Origin: Trichothermofontia sichuanensis B231
GTDB lineage: Bacteria; Cyanobacteriota; Cyanobacteriia; B231
NCBI RefSeq assembly: GCF_026240635.1
Contig: NZ_CP110848.1
Span: 2,703,501 to 2,767,500, forward strand
Length of the DNA: 64,000 nt
Reading direction: 5' to 3'
A model generated the notes under the pieces. It did no database searches, was not told where the DNA came from, and saw only the letters and a list, made by a program, of their open reading frames with translations. Below are positions 39,844 through 49,321 of the stretch, piece by piece. A program made the position numbers and the translations under genes. Each line of letters starts with the position of its first letter. Positions within the stretch are counted from its first letter, which is position 1.

Positions 39844-41847
39844 GGAGCCTTGCCGTGGCGATTCGGCTACTGATTCGGCTGCTAGGGACTCCTGTGGGGG
39901 AAGTCCGGCGATCGTCTTCGGTAGATACTGCACAACCTGGTTCCGGCCCTGATGTTTGGCTTGATAGAGCGCCCGATCAGCTCCCGACACCAACTGTTGG
40001 GGGGTGCGATCGGCATTCGGCACAAAGCCAAAAACCCCCAAGCTCAAGGTAACATACTGACTAACCGTCGAGTCCAGATGCTCGACCCGTAGCTTGGCCA
40101 ATTCTTCACGGATGGTCTCTGCCACCCGTTTGGCGCCCGCTGGGGGTGTACCCGGCAGTAGCACAGCAAACTCCTCCCCCCCATAGCGGGCCACTAAGTC
40201 CGTCGTGCGGCGCGCCGCTTGCTGCAGGGCATAAGCCACCTGCTGTAAACAGCGATCGCCCGCCGGGTGGCCATAGGTGTCGTTATACGCTTTAAAATAA
40301 TCCACATCACAGAGGATCAGGGAGAGAAACCCCTGTTCCCGTAACATCCGTTGCCATTCATAGCTCAGGCGTTCTTCAAAGCAGCGGCGATTGGCAATCC
40401 CAGTCAACTCGTCCAAGATCGAAATCCGCTGTAACTCTTCATTAGCTTCCCGTAGGGCTAGCTCAATTTGTTTACGTTGCTCAATTTCCAGGCGTAATTC
40501 TTGGGTGCGTTCTTCAACCTTTTGCTCCAGGGTTTGGGCATACTCTTCCAATTGTTGATAGGAAAGCTTGAGATTAGACCACAGAACCCAGCCAATACTG
40601 ACGATCGCTGCACTTGCGATCGCCACTAGCGGCGTAAACGTGGGCACCCACCACCCCAGCAGGAAAAGCAGATCTGCCGTCACCAACAGCCCCGCACCCC
40701 AGCCAAGCAGTCCCAACGGCACCCGCCAACGATAGCGGAGAAAATGAACCCCTAACGCCGAGCCACCGGCTGCCCACACCCAGATCCAGAGCCACTCTAA
40801 CCACTGTGGCCACGTCTGAATCAGGGCACGTCCATCTAGAGCGGCACTGATCAATTGACTCGTGAGGTGGGCATGGACTTCAATACCGGTATGGGCAGTG
40901 AGGTCACTGGTGCTGTAGGAAGTATAAAAAGAATCGCCAAGACTAGGTGCTCTGGGGCCAATCAGGACAATGCGATCGTAGAACAGGGTATCGGGCACGC
41001 GATCAGCTAATACATCAGACATTGTCACCATCTGAAACGGACAATCCAGTCCAGGATCATAGCAAGCCGGTCCGCGTAGGTTAAGCAAAATTTGGTAGCC
41101 GCGATCGTCGGCCCCCTGGTAGCCGCCATCGTCACCGAGGAACCGCTGAATCGTTGCCTGTCCCAGACGCACCCGTTCGCGGAGCGTCTCCCGCGACGCA
41201 TCCCCTAAGCGCAACCTAGACAAGGGATCCACGATCGGGACAGGCATAATCCCTTCCCCTTCCAAATAGCGCAGCGCTAAAACGAGAGCGAGGCTTTCCA
41301 CGACCTGCCCCTGGGCATCCGTAGCAGTCAGTAATCCCCGGCGAATTCTGGCATCTGCATCAATGACAAAATCAGCCATCCCCACTTGGCCCTGAGCAGC
41401 CAGCGTTGGGGGTGGGCTAACGCTACTGCCCAGAATCTTCTGAATCCCAATCAAGTTTGGCGTCGTCCGGAAAATGGTATTGAGGGCCGCATAGCCCGGT
41501 TCCACCGGCAAGTCACGGTAGATATCCAAGCCAATGACCCTCGGTTGTGCCCTGCGGATGCGATCGAGTAACTGGGCCAAAACCTGATCCGACATCGGCC
41601 ACTGTTGCAACTGGGCAATATCCGCTTCTGAAATGCCCACAATAACAATCCGGGGATCGGGGTTCTCGCGCGGTCGCCAGCGAAACGCTTGATCCAGGAA
41701 CACCCATTCCAGGAGTTGAAACATGCTGGTCAAACTCAGGAGGATGATTGCGCCGGTCACACCTGAGGCAATCAGTAGGGGGAGTCGCCAGGGGCGGAGG
41801 TTATGTAAGTATGCTTTAATCCCCATCACCGGGCCAACATGAGCCAT
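39826..41847 (-). CDS. CHASE2-GGDEF diguanylate cyclase
   Basis: Membrane sensor that should make cyclic di-GMP. An N-terminal helix is followed by an extracytoplasmic CHASE2 domain (about 40-330; [46 protein letters not shown]). Three closely spaced helices (about 350-420) come next, then a coiled coil ([20 protein letters not shown]) and the GGDEF domain (about 490-650). The active loop is GGEEF, and [14 protein letters not shown] and [18 protein letters not shown] are intact, so it is probably active. A GTP-inhibition RxxD site is not evident. ATG 41847 is used; ATG 41826 is an alternative. It converges with ispH, overlapping by 18 bp. Confidence 0.92.
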   Translation of the reverse strand: MAHVGPVMGIKAYLHNLRPWRLPLLIASGVTGAIILLSLTSMFQLLEWVFLDQAFRWRPRENPDPRIVIVGISEADIAQLQQWPMSDQVLAQLLDRIRRAQPRVIGLDIYRDLPVEPGYAALNTIFRTTPNLIGIQKILGSSVSPPPTLAAQGQVGMADFVIDADARIRRGLLTATDAQGQVVESLALVLALRYLEGEGIMPVPIVDPLSRLRLGDASRETLRERVRLGQATIQRFLGDDGGYQGADDRGYQILLNLRGPACYDPGLDCPFQMVTMSDVLADRVPDTLFYDRIVLIGPRAPSLGDSFYTSYSTSDLTAHTGIEVHAHLTSQLISAALDGRALIQTWPQWLEWLWIWVWAAGGSALGVHFLRYRWRVPLGLLGWGAGLLVTADLLFLLGWWVPTFTPLVAIASAAIVSIGWVLWSNLKLSYQQLEEYAQTLEQKVEERTQELRLEIEQRKQIELALREANEELQRISILDELTGIANRRCFEERLSYEWQRMLREQGFLSLILCDVDYFKAYNDTYGHPAGDRCLQQVAYALQQAARRTTDLVARYGGEEFAVLLPGTPPAGAKRVAETIREELAKLRVEHLDSTVSQYVTLSLGVFGFVPNADRTPQQLVSGADRALYQAKHQGRNQVVQYLPKTIAGLPPQESLAAESVAESPRQGSLPTEE

Positions 41848-42177
41848 TGGAAACAACGTGCCAAGGGAGTTCTCCGCAGTGGTGATGCTATTCCCCGCCG
41901 CGGATGCCCCTTGTCAGCTCAAACCAGGCTATCCAGCGGCACACAACTATCTGTTAAACAGAAACTGGGCCAACACTGGTCCCAGTCCGTTGTCCAAAGG
42001 TAAACCAATGCGCCTTCGGAGACTATTCGGAGACTATGCCATGCCAACACCCCCATTCTAGCGATTCTCGCAATTGACAATGCATCAGGGGAGATGCTGC
42101 GTCAAGCAACCGGGGAATTGCTGCAGGCGATTCGCAATCTTCCTGAGTCGAGCGATGTGAACACTACTGGTTAGCGC
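41848..42177. other. 330-bp intergenic region with a possible coding remnant
   Basis: 42062-42175 on the + strand reads as 37 sense codons (AILAIDNASGEMLRQATGEL...) to a stop, without a start codon. It looks protein-like but I do not recognise it; it may be the end of a lost gene. The rest is featureless. Confidence 0.4.
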
Positions 42178-42366
42178 TTACTTTTTCGACGGACTTAGAT
42201 CAACGACTTCTAGCTCCCCAGGCCGAAAGGTAACCAGGTGATCCCAATTGCCCCCTTCAAAGAGAACAGCAACCTGACCATTACTGATCCGTTGCACCAG
42301 CCCCTGAAAACCGTAGTAAATGTCATCGACATTCGTCACGCGCACCGTGGCACCAGGGAGAATCAT
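42178..42366 (-). CDS. ndhS: NDH-1 subunit S (ferredoxin-binding subunit)
   Basis: Small SH3-like subunit of the photosynthetic NDH-1 complex, at the ferredoxin docking site used in cyclic electron flow. The translation [20 protein letters not shown] and then [16 protein letters not shown] matches NdhS (formerly DUF3252) closely. I start at ATG 42366 (62 residues). The frame is open for another 67 codons upstream to 42567, but that part is unlike the family. Confidence 0.92.
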   Translation of the reverse strand: MILPGATVRVTNVDDIYYGFQGLVQRISNGQVAVLFEGGNWDHLVTFRPGELEVVDLSPSKK

Positions 42367-42640
42367 GGTTTGTCTATCCACTTCACTACACTTTACCCTT
42401 ACTAGCCTAGCGGGTCTTGACCGCAAGTCACACCTGACGTAGCGGTTCCAGGGCAGCAGCATGGCCCAAAAACAGAGGTAGAGGGACAGTGGTACCCAAC
42501 GCTTAAGCCAGATCAAGCTCGACCAAGATAAAAGGGGCTGGTGCCCCTTCTCCTGTTTGACGGACAAATCTTTCCCCGTTGAGTGAGGAGTGAGGAGTGA
42601 GGAGTCAGGTCAGGAGAAGGAGGAAGAATGACCCGCTGCT

Positions 42641-42905
42641 CCGGGGTGACTGACCAACCTTTTCCCCCTCGCGTGAGGAGAGAGAAGTGAGGAAAGAGAA
42701 CGGGGATAATCACTCAGTGTCCCTCATTCCTCAATCCCTTCTCCCACGAGATGCGAAGGGACTTTTCTTTGCCCCCTCATCCCTCGAACTCTTCTCCCAC
42801 CAAAGGCAAAGGGACTTTAAGCCCCAAAACTGGGTCGATGAGCACGTGGCGCGCTCTAGGAGCGGGGTTGGATGAGGGCAGCCCGAGTTGTGTCAGTCAA
42901 TCAGG
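42641..42905 (-). repeat. R2 interspersed element, reverse copy (265 bp)
   Basis: Right side ends GTGTCAGTCAATCAGG and left side begins GGGGTGACTGACCAACC, giving R2 termini in reverse orientation. The interior contains GAGAAGTGAGGAAAGAGAACG, the same block as in the 53.1- and 54.6-kb copies. It lies in the 885-bp ndhS-glnA interval. Confidence 0.8.
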
Positions 42906-43040
42906 CGGCTCCTCATTACCTCCTCATTAGAGAATGAGGTTATTGATCTGCCCCTCGTGACACTCAATCCATCGGAATGGGGAGACTGAATCAATTTTTT
43001 CCTCATCTTCACAGAGGAAATACAGCCTTTACCTCAATCA

Positions 43041-43128
43041 TAAAGTACAGTTTTACCGGGGTAGGATGAGGGCTGCCGGTTGAATCGAGATCCAAACCTT
43101 AACTGTGTACTGAGTAAATTATGTTTGT
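43041..43128 (-). repeat. R3 interspersed element, reverse copy
   Basis: The reverse complement contains ACTCAGTACACAGTTAAGG, TTTGGATCTCGATTC, CGGCAGCCCTCATCC and TACCCCGGTAAAACTGTAC, matching the R3 order. It is shorter than the 192-bp copy, lacking the CTCTCCCAGAGCGGGAGAGG core. The remaining 43129-43251 up to the glnA stop shows nothing named. Confidence 0.75.
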
Positions 43129-43251
43129 AACCCTCAATCCCTCGGTAGGGGGATACTGACCCCCCTTGGGCGACCCAGGGGTGTCCCTTAGCGACTGACC
43201 AATGGCAGCGATCGTCGCAACCAGTATCCCCCCAGAGGTTAGCAGTCGAGG

Positions 43252-44673
43252 TTAGCAGTCGTAGTAGAGCGCAAACTCGTAGGGGTGAGGCCGCAAACGC
43301 ATGGGATTCACCTCATTGTCGAGCTTGTACTCAATCCAAGTCGTGATCAGATCTTCAGTGAAGACCCCGCCGGCTGTCAGGAAGTCGTGGTCCGTTTCCA
43401 GAGCCTTCAGCGCATCTAGTAGAGAACCCGGTGTTGAAGGAATCTTAGCCAACTCTTCCGGGCTGAGATCATAGATGTCCACATCCAGCGGCTCACCGGG
43501 ATCAATCTGGTTCTTAATGCCATCAATCCCGGCACAGAGCATGGCAGCAAACGCCAAGTAGGGGTTGCTGGTGGCATCAGGGCAGCGGAACTCTAGGCGC
43601 TTGGCTTTGGGATTGTTCCCCGACAGGGGAATCCGGATCGACGCCGATCGATTCCCCTGGGAATAAGCCAGGTTTACCGGCGCTTCAAAGCCAGGGACCA
43701 GCCGCTTGTAGGAGTTAGTCGTTGGGTTCGTGAAGGCCAACAGGGCAGGCGCGTGCTTGAGAATGCCGCCAATGTACCAAAGTGCCAACTGGCTCAGACC
43801 CGCATACTTGTCACCCGCAAATAGGGGTTGACCGTCTTTCCAAATCGACTGGTGGGTATGCATCCCGGAACCATTGTCGTTAAACAGTGGCTTCGGCATG
43901 AAGGTAACGGTCTTGCCGTGCTTGCGGGCCACGTTCTTGATGCAATATTTGTAGGTCATCAAGTAGTCAGCCGCCTGCACCAATTCGGCAAACCGGAACC
44001 CCAATTCATTCTGACCACCCGTTGCCACCTCGTGGTGATGCTTTTCGATCGGCACCCCACACTTGGCCATCGTCAAGAGCATCTCAGTGCGCAAGTCTTG
44101 CATCGTGTCCGTGGGCGGGACAGGGAAATAGCCTTCCTTGTAGCGCGGCTTATACCCCAGGTTGCCCCCTTCCTCCATGCGACCAGAGTTCCAGCGCCCT
44201 TCAACACTATCGACGTAGTAGTAGCCCTTGTTCTCCGTTTGATCGAAGCGGACATCTTCAAACACAAAAAATTCAGCTTCGGGACCAAAATACGCCGTAT
44301 CACCAATGCCCGTAGACTTGAGGTAGTCAACCGCCTTCTTGGCAATCACACGCGGACAACGGCTATAGGGTTGGCCTGTCCGGGGTTCGAGAATGCTACA
44401 GATGATACTCAGGGTGGGTTCTGCCGTGAACGGGTCCATCCAGGCCGTGCTGGGATCCAGCACCATTGACATGTCCGATTCATTAATCGCCTTCCAACCC
44501 CGAATGCTGGAGCCATCGAAGGGGACCCCTTCCGTGAAACTACTCTCATTGATCTGGCTGGAATGCACTGTCAAATGTTGCCAGATGCCAGGAAGATCAA
44601 TAAATTTGAGATCGATCATCTGGATGTCTTTCTCACGGATGAGATTCAAGACATCCTGGGGGGACGCTGCCAT
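43252..44673 (-). CDS. glnA: Glutamine synthetase type I
   Basis: Main ammonium-assimilating enzyme, dodecameric, 473 residues. Beta-grasp signature [17 protein letters not shown] is at about 50-70, the ATP/metal site in [10 protein letters not shown], the latch [18 protein letters not shown], the active-site NRSASIRIP, and an adenylylation-region-like [28 protein letters not shown] precedes the ATG by 5-6 nt. Transcription is very probably NtcA-dependent (see the promoter feature), and its activity in cyanobacteria is usually modulated by inactivating factors, none of which is encoded here. It is divergent from apcF. Confidence 0.97.
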   Translation of the reverse strand: MAASPQDVLNLIREKDIQMIDLKFIDLPGIWQHLTVHSSQINESSFTEGVPFDGSSIRGWKAINESDMSMVLDPSTAWMDPFTAEPTLSIICSILEPRTGQPYSRCPRVIAKKAVDYLKSTGIGDTAYFGPEAEFFVFEDVRFDQTENKGYYYVDSVEGRWNSGRMEEGGNLGYKPRYKEGYFPVPPTDTMQDLRTEMLLTMAKCGVPIEKHHHEVATGGQNELGFRFAELVQAADYLMTYKYCIKNVARKHGKTVTFMPKPLFNDNGSGMHTHQSIWKDGQPLFAGDKYAGLSQLALWYIGGILKHAPALLAFTNPTTNSYKRLVPGFEAPVNLAYSQGNRSASIRIPLSGNNPKAKRLEFRCPDATSNPYLAFAAMLCAGIDGIKNQIDPGEPLDVDIYDLSPEELAKIPSTPGSLLDALKALETDHDFLTAGGVFTEDLITTWIEYKLDNEVNPMRLRPHPYEFALYYDC

Positions 44674-44699
44674 AGGATTCTCCTTTGCTCAACTGACCC

Positions 44700-44741
44700 A
44701 TCCTATGAATAGGGTCTGCGATAATTTGTATCAGAAGTTAC
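44700..44741 (-). promoter_or_regulatory. NtcA-activated promoter of glnA
   Basis: On the minus strand GTAACTTCTGATAC is a perfect GTA-N8-TAC NtcA box (44728-44741). Exactly 22 bp later TAGGAT (44700-44705) fits the TAN3T -10 box. This is the full class II NtcA-activated arrangement, about 27 bp upstream of the glnA ATG, implying a very short 5' leader of roughly 20 nt. Confidence 0.93.
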
Positions 44742-45101
44742 AAAAATCCCAAACCTAGAGTGCGAGATCACCGGTGGACAATGTGACTAGCCATGCGAGT
44801 TACAGGGGCTTCGCAAGGGGTTTTCAGGGATCAGACGCCTCTGCAGCGAGAGCACCAGCATAATTACTTAACAAAATACCGTTCTCGTCAACCTCTGGCC
44901 CAGAATCTTTAGAATCTGTTTCGGCGTTTCGGCAACATGGTAAGCTTGAGGCTGAAATCTGGATGCTGCCTGCTTTGTATGCGGATTGAGTGGGTCAAGG
45001 AGTCCTCAGCCATGAGGACTGATGACTCATCCGGCAGGTAGGTTAGGCTGATTCCTAGTAATGATAAGTCTTAATAAAACTTTGTTTGGGAGAGCAACTT
45101 C
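44742..45101. other. Divergent regulatory region between glnA and apcF
   Basis: Beyond the NtcA promoter the sequence leads to apcF, with GGGAGAGC at about 45088-45095 as its ribosome-binding site. I see no small ORF or riboswitch-like fold. The apcF promoter cannot be placed by eye. Confidence 0.5.
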
Positions 45102-45611
45102 ATGCGGGATGCCGTCACAAGTCTAATTGCCAGCTATGACATTGCCGGTCGTTATCTAGACCGGAATGCCATTGACACCCTCAAGGACTACTTCCAAAGT
45201 GGTGAAGCGCGGGTGCAAGCGGCAGCGGTGATCAATGCCAATGCGGCTGCGATTGTCAAGCAAGCCGGGTCACAGTTGTTTGATGAGGTGCCCGAACTGA
45301 TCCGTCCGGGTGGCTACGCCTATACGACCCGGCGATATGCAGCCTGTTTGCGGGATATGGACTATTACCTGCGCTATGCCAGCTATGCCCTAGTGGCAGG
45401 TAATATGGACGTCCTTGATGAGCGGGTGCTCCAGGGGCTGCGGGAAACCTATAACTCCTTGGGGGTGCCAGTAGGTCCCACCGTGCAGGGGATTCTGATA
45501 ATGAAGGAAATCGTCAAGGAAAAGGTGGCAGCGGCTGGCATTACTGATACGGGTTTTGTGGAGCAGCCGTTCGACTATATGGCCCGTGAATTGGGCGAGA
45601 AGGATGTGTAA
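45102..45611 (+). CDS. apcF: Allophycocyanin beta-18 subunit
   Basis: Beta-type subunit found in the phycobilisome core as part of the terminal-emitter trimer with ApcE. 169 residues, globin-like. The chromophore-binding segment YTTRRYAACLRDMDYYLRYA has the bilin-attachment Cys. The conserved C-terminal GVPVGPTVQGILIMKEIVKE is present. Comparison with the common ApcB (161 residues) and the longer length support ApcF. ATG 45102. A likely terminator follows 50 bp after the stop. Confidence 0.93.
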   Translation: MRDAVTSLIASYDIAGRYLDRNAIDTLKDYFQSGEARVQAAAVINANAAAIVKQAGSQLFDEVPELIRPGGYAYTTRRYAACLRDMDYYLRYASYALVAGNMDVLDERVLQGLRETYNSLGVPVGPTVQGILIMKEIVKEKVAAAGITDTGFVEQPFDYMARELGEKDV

Positions 45612-45660
45612 CTGTCCAAGTGTCCCCCCAATTCCAAGCTGATTTGACGAGAGTATGGTC

Positions 45661-45700
45661 ACCCCGCCTGACGTTAAGTTGAGACAGTGCGGGGTTTTGT
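45661..45700 (+). terminator. Probable rho-independent terminator of apcF
   Basis: Inverted repeat ACCCCGC (45661-45667) and GCGGGGT (45689-45695) followed by TTTTGTTG. The loop is about 21 nt, longer than usual, so the efficiency is uncertain. Confidence 0.65.
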
Positions 45701-45838
45701 TGTGGGTTAGGTTTGGATAGGGCTTCAAGCACTCAGGTACCCAAGGCACTAGGACCTGCTAAGACTTGGGGGGCTTGGCAGCCTTTGGGGCTTTGGGGTT
45801 CGCTAGGGGCACAGGACAAGCTAGGTGCAGGTAGGGTC

Positions 45839-46552
45839 ATGCGTATTCTCCTCGTGGATGATGAAGTTGAACTCACGACGCCGCTCAGTCGGGTCCTACA
45901 ACGGGAGGGATATACGGTAGATGTGGCCAGTGATGGCACGCAAGGGCAACAGTTAGCCCTAGCCGGTGTCTATGACCTGTTGATTTTAGACTGGATGTTG
46001 CCGGGGTGCTCTGGGTTGGATCTCTGCCAGTTCCTGCGATCGCGGGGCCAACAAACACCGGTCCTGTTTCTGACTGCGAAGGATACTCTCGACGATCGCG
46101 TTCGGGGGCTAGATGCCGGGGCGGATGATTATTTGGTTAAGCCCTTTGAACTGCGGGAACTCCTGGCACGGGTGCGTGCCCTGCTGCGACGCCCGGCGAG
46201 GGTAGACAGCCAGTTTAGTCCTGCTCGCCTAGGGTTTCTACAGGAGAAGGGCACGCAGGTGGGGGACTTGTGTCTGGATCGGGAGAATCAGTTGGCCTAT
46301 CGGGGCAATCGGGTGATCGATCTGTCGGAAAAGGAGGCCCAGTTGCTGGCCTATTTCCTCGATCATCCCAATGAACTGCTGACCCATGAGCAACTTCAGG
46401 CCCACCTGTGGGGCAGTGACCATCAACCAGCCAGCAATGCCCTGGCGGCACAAATCCGCCTGCTCCGTCGCAAAATTGAGGGGCCGGGAGAGCTACCCCT
46501 CATTCACACGGTTTATGGCAAGGGTTACCGGTTTGGCGCTATCCCTAACTAA
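45839..46552 (+). CDS. OmpR/PhoB-type response regulator
   Basis: Two-domain DNA-binding regulator, 237 residues. Receiver: RILLVDDEVELTTPLSRVLQ, phospho-Asp in LILDWMLPGCSG, Lys in YLVKPFELREL. The winged-helix effector (about 140-237) has LSEKEAQLLAYFLDHPNEL and the end VYGKGYRFG. The ATG at 45839 preceded by GTAGGGTC is chosen; the upstream open frame (to 45713) is low-complexity and untypical. It resembles the RppA-type redox/metal regulators of cyanobacteria, by impression only. No histidine kinase is adjacent. Confidence 0.92.
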   Translation: MRILLVDDEVELTTPLSRVLQREGYTVDVASDGTQGQQLALAGVYDLLILDWMLPGCSGLDLCQFLRSRGQQTPVLFLTAKDTLDDRVRGLDAGADDYLVKPFELRELLARVRALLRRPARVDSQFSPARLGFLQEKGTQVGDLCLDRENQLAYRGNRVIDLSEKEAQLLAYFLDHPNELLTHEQLQAHLWGSDHQPASNALAAQIRLLRRKIEGPGELPLIHTVYGKGYRFGAIPN

Positions 46553-46655
46553 GGGAGAAAAGTTGCAATAACGGCAACTCAGGAGCAGCCGTGAGGGAAT
46601 AGACGGGTAACACAACCAGCAAACGGGAACTCATCGGGTAGCGCGAGGTATTGCC

Positions 46656-47888
46656 TTGAGTTGGTTAGGTTTCGATCGCAGCGTCAAGCTCAATTTAGCG
46701 ATCTTGTTCTGTGTAGGGTTGGTATTCTGGGTGAGCTTGTCCTCGATGCTGCCCGTGTTGCCGCTGTATGTTGAAGATTTGGGGGGCAGCCGACAGGCCG
46801 TGGGTTGGGCAATGGGGGCCTTTTCGCTTGGCCTGTTAGGATCGCGTTCCTGGATGGGCTACCTCGCTGATTACCGGAGTCGGAAGCTGGTTCTGGCGAT
46901 CGGATTGGCGGTAGCTGCGATCGCGCCGTTGGGCTATCTTTTCTTCCCCGCCTTGCTGCCCATCTGTATCACTCGAGCCTTTCATGGGGTCAGTATTGCC
47001 GCCTTTGCCACGGCCTATACCACCCTAGTGGTGGATGTCGCGCCGGTGGATAAACGGGGAGCTGTTATTGGTTATATGAGCTTGGCCAACCCGATCGGGG
47101 CGAGCTTGGGGCCGCTGCTAGGGGGGGGAATGCAAGCCCGTTGGGGATACGCCCCCTTATTTGGGATGGCAGCCAGTTTGGGCCTGATGGGGTTTCTCTT
47201 AACGTTATGGGTGCAAGATCACCGGGTTCCCCCTGACCCCGCTACTACCGTTGATCGGCTGGGTAACAGTTTGCGATCGCTGCTCAGCAGCCCGCGCATT
47301 CGGGTGCCGGCCCTGGTTCTGGTGTTGTTTGGAATTTGCCTGAGCACGGTTGTTTCCTTTGTCCCTTTGTTATTGCGGGAGCGGGGGATTGCACTCAATG
47401 CTGGCTTATTTTATGCGGTGGGGGCAGCGGCAAGTTTTCTCCTGCGACCGCTAACTGGGCGTTTTTCCGATCGCTACGGGCGAGGGCTATTTATTACCTT
47501 CAGCCTGTTGTGCTATGGGTTAGCGACCCTGATCCTGTGGTTAGCCCAGACCAAACCCCTCTTTTTGGGCGCTGCCCTGCTAGAGGGGGCCGGATTTGGG
47601 GTGATGATACCCATGATTGCGGCCCTTATGGCCGATCGTTCCTTGGAGCAGGAACGGGGGCGGGTTTTAGGCGTTTGTATGGGCGGCCTGGATTTGGGGA
47701 TCGCGATCGCAGGCCCCCTGATAGGCTTCATTGCCGAACGAGCGGGCTACGGTCTGGCCTTTGGGTTAGCAACAGCCCTAATGGGGATTGCGCTGATTGT
47801 TTTTATGACCCAAATTGGCAAAGATGTACCGCGATCGCTCCGGTTTGCCTTGGGGCGGGGTCCGGATAGTTATCGCATTTCAAGTTAA
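46656..47888 (+). CDS. Major facilitator superfamily transporter
   Basis: 410-residue membrane protein with about 12 hydrophobic helices. It has a motif-A-like loop between helices 2 and 3 (GYLADYRSRK) and a second one in the C-terminal half (GRFSDRYGRG), typical of drug/proton antiporter-type MFS proteins. The TTG at 46656 is supported by GAGG 7 nt upstream. The transported compound is unknown. It lies about 100 bp after the OmpR regulator on the same strand and could be under its control. Confidence 0.88.
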   Translation: MSWLGFDRSVKLNLAILFCVGLVFWVSLSSMLPVLPLYVEDLGGSRQAVGWAMGAFSLGLLGSRSWMGYLADYRSRKLVLAIGLAVAAIAPLGYLFFPALLPICITRAFHGVSIAAFATAYTTLVVDVAPVDKRGAVIGYMSLANPIGASLGPLLGGGMQARWGYAPLFGMAASLGLMGFLLTLWVQDHRVPPDPATTVDRLGNSLRSLLSSPRIRVPALVLVLFGICLSTVVSFVPLLLRERGIALNAGLFYAVGAAASFLLRPLTGRFSDRYGRGLFITFSLLCYGLATLILWLAQTKPLFLGAALLEGAGFGVMIPMIAALMADRSLEQERGRVLGVCMGGLDLGIAIAGPLIGFIAERAGYGLAFGLATALMGIALIVFMTQIGKDVPRSLRFALGRGPDSYRISS

Positions 47889-48035
47889 CCAGACTCACGA
47901 GCTATGCTGTTGCGCTCCTCCTCAGTTTCCTTGGGTTTTGGCCCCCCTTCCCCTCTAGCGGTTGCGACTGTCTGGCCCAGTGGCTCTGTAGCTGCAAAAG
48001 CGGTAAAGATAAGCTAAGGATAGTCGCCTTTGGCA

Positions 48036-48857
48036 TCAATCCCCAGCGTCTGGATCAATCCCTAGAGCACGTAGCCGTTCAGCCAATTGTTCCGCCCGCG
48101 AGCGCTCCTGCTGTAACAACCATTCTGCTTGTTCCGCCCGTTGGCGTTCCTGTTCCGCCCGCTGGTGCTCCTGTTCGGCCCGCTGCTGTTCCTGCTTGGC
48201 CCGTTCCTCACCCGTTAGGAGCAAATTACCCTGTCCATCCCACCACCGTAACCAGGGTAAGGTCACATTTTGGTATTGGCCCTGCCAAATGCCTAATTCG
48301 ACCGCTAACGGGGGAATGGCGTAATGACCGCGATCGTTCGCTCTCAGCAATTGATAAGAACCACCGCTCAGGTGATAGACAGTGACACTGGCCTTGGCTA
48401 CCTCGTAAATCCCATAGAAGGGTACCCGAATGGCCTGTTCATAGACCCAAAATTTGCCGACATAGGGAGTGGTATCCCGTTCTGCCTCACCGTCGTCAGA
48501 GACAAATTCCAAAACAATCAGCGGGGCCACAATTTCCTGCCACAGCACGTAGGAACGGCGCAGTTGTCCATCCAGTGTCGGCGGTACCTGGGGTACATAG
48601 AACCAATCCGGAGCCACGGCTCCCTTTTCGGGTGGATCAGTCAACCGCCAATAAATCCCACAGTCTTGACCAATACAGTATTGTCCGTCCGGGTGCTGTT
48701 TTTGCAAGATAGGCGTCAGGGAATCCGTTAGCAGTAGACTCTGGGGATGCTCTTGAAAATTCTTCACAAACGTACCATCCGACTCTGGTAGCTGGGTATG
48801 GTCTGGTAAAGCGGTTGGCAAGAGAGAATCAGTCGCTACAGGTTGGGTGATAATCAT
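48036..48857 (-). CDS. Uma2-family protein with a heptad coiled-coil tail
   Basis: 273 residues. Residues about 40-200 fit the Uma2 (DUF820) restriction-endonuclease fold, with the conserved APDWFYVP, IVLEFVSDDGEAERDTTPYV and YEQAIRVPFYGIYEV segments. The C-terminal 60 residues are heptads of the type RAEQEHQ/RAEQERQ, encoded by imperfect 21-bp tandem repeats (about 48100-48200), followed by LAERLRALGIDP. Function is unknown; these proteins are highly multiplied in cyanobacteria. ATG 48857 has AGGAG upstream. Confidence 0.85.
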   Translation of the reverse strand: MIITQPVATDSLLPTALPDHTQLPESDGTFVKNFQEHPQSLLLTDSLTPILQKQHPDGQYCIGQDCGIYWRLTDPPEKGAVAPDWFYVPQVPPTLDGQLRRSYVLWQEIVAPLIVLEFVSDDGEAERDTTPYVGKFWVYEQAIRVPFYGIYEVAKASVTVYHLSGGSYQLLRANDRGHYAIPPLAVELGIWQGQYQNVTLPWLRWWDGQGNLLLTGEERAKQEQQRAEQEHQRAEQERQRAEQAEWLLQQERSRAEQLAERLRALGIDPDAGD

Positions 48858-48913
48858 AGTACTAATCTCCTAGGAGAATAGGGTGGCAACAGGACATCCG
48901 TTACTCAGTATCA

Positions 48914-49105
48914 GCCTTTACCTAATTTACTCAGTACACCGTTAAGGCTTGGATCTCGCTCCGACCGGCAGCCCTCATTCCCCACCCCCTTCTCCCAAGT
49001 GGGGAGAAGGGTAGCCGGCTTTGCCAGTCCCTCTCCCAGAGCGGGAGAGGGATTTAGGGTGAGGGCCACACCCGCGGGGTGCCCCCAGCCTACCCCGGTA
49101 AAGGC
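48914..49105 (+). repeat. R3 interspersed element, full copy (192 bp)
   Basis: Bounded by GCCTTTACC (48914-48922) and its exact inverse GGTAAAGGC (49097-49105). Inside are ACTCAGTACACCGTTAAGG, CCGGCAGCCCTCATTCCC and CTCTCCCAGAGCGGGAGAGG, the last being the same core as in R1. Confidence 0.85.
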
Positions 49106-49150
49106 GACCTGGGGCCGATTCCCCCTTGCAGGCAACAGAGAGCAGCACCC

Positions 49151-49255
49151 ATGACGATCCGAACCCAGGCCGATGTCATTATTTGCTCCCATGTTTTGTG
49201 GGCAATGGGGGGCGGCTTGATTCCCATTCCCCTCGTAGACTTCGCTAAGGCGTAG
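49151..49255 (+). pseudogene. Remnant of a DUF697 (YcjF-like) membrane protein
   Basis: Thirty-four codons reading MTIRTQADVIICSHVLWAMG then GGLIPIPLVDFAKA and stop. This matches the start of the DUF697 domain of cyanobacterial proteins (usual pattern AxxIIxxHVLWAMGAGLIPIPLxD). Shortly after, AVQING in another frame may be the next piece. The rest is gone. It is too short to be functional. Confidence 0.65.
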
Positions 49256-49321
49256 GTTGGCGTCAAACGCAGTGCAGATCAACGGTACCCATACGGGGAT
49301 TAGGTCTGCCCAAAGCAACAC

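Noticed and set aside
41858-42061. 67-codon ORF on the + strand
   Set aside because: Composition and lack of similarity suggest chance; overlaps the GGDEF gene's upstream region.
42367-42567. 67-codon N-terminal extension of ndhS
   Set aside because: Unlike NdhS homologues; the family start MILPG is at 42366.
45713-45838. 42-residue upstream extension of the OmpR regulator
   Set aside because: Low-complexity sequence; receivers normally begin at MRILLVDDE.
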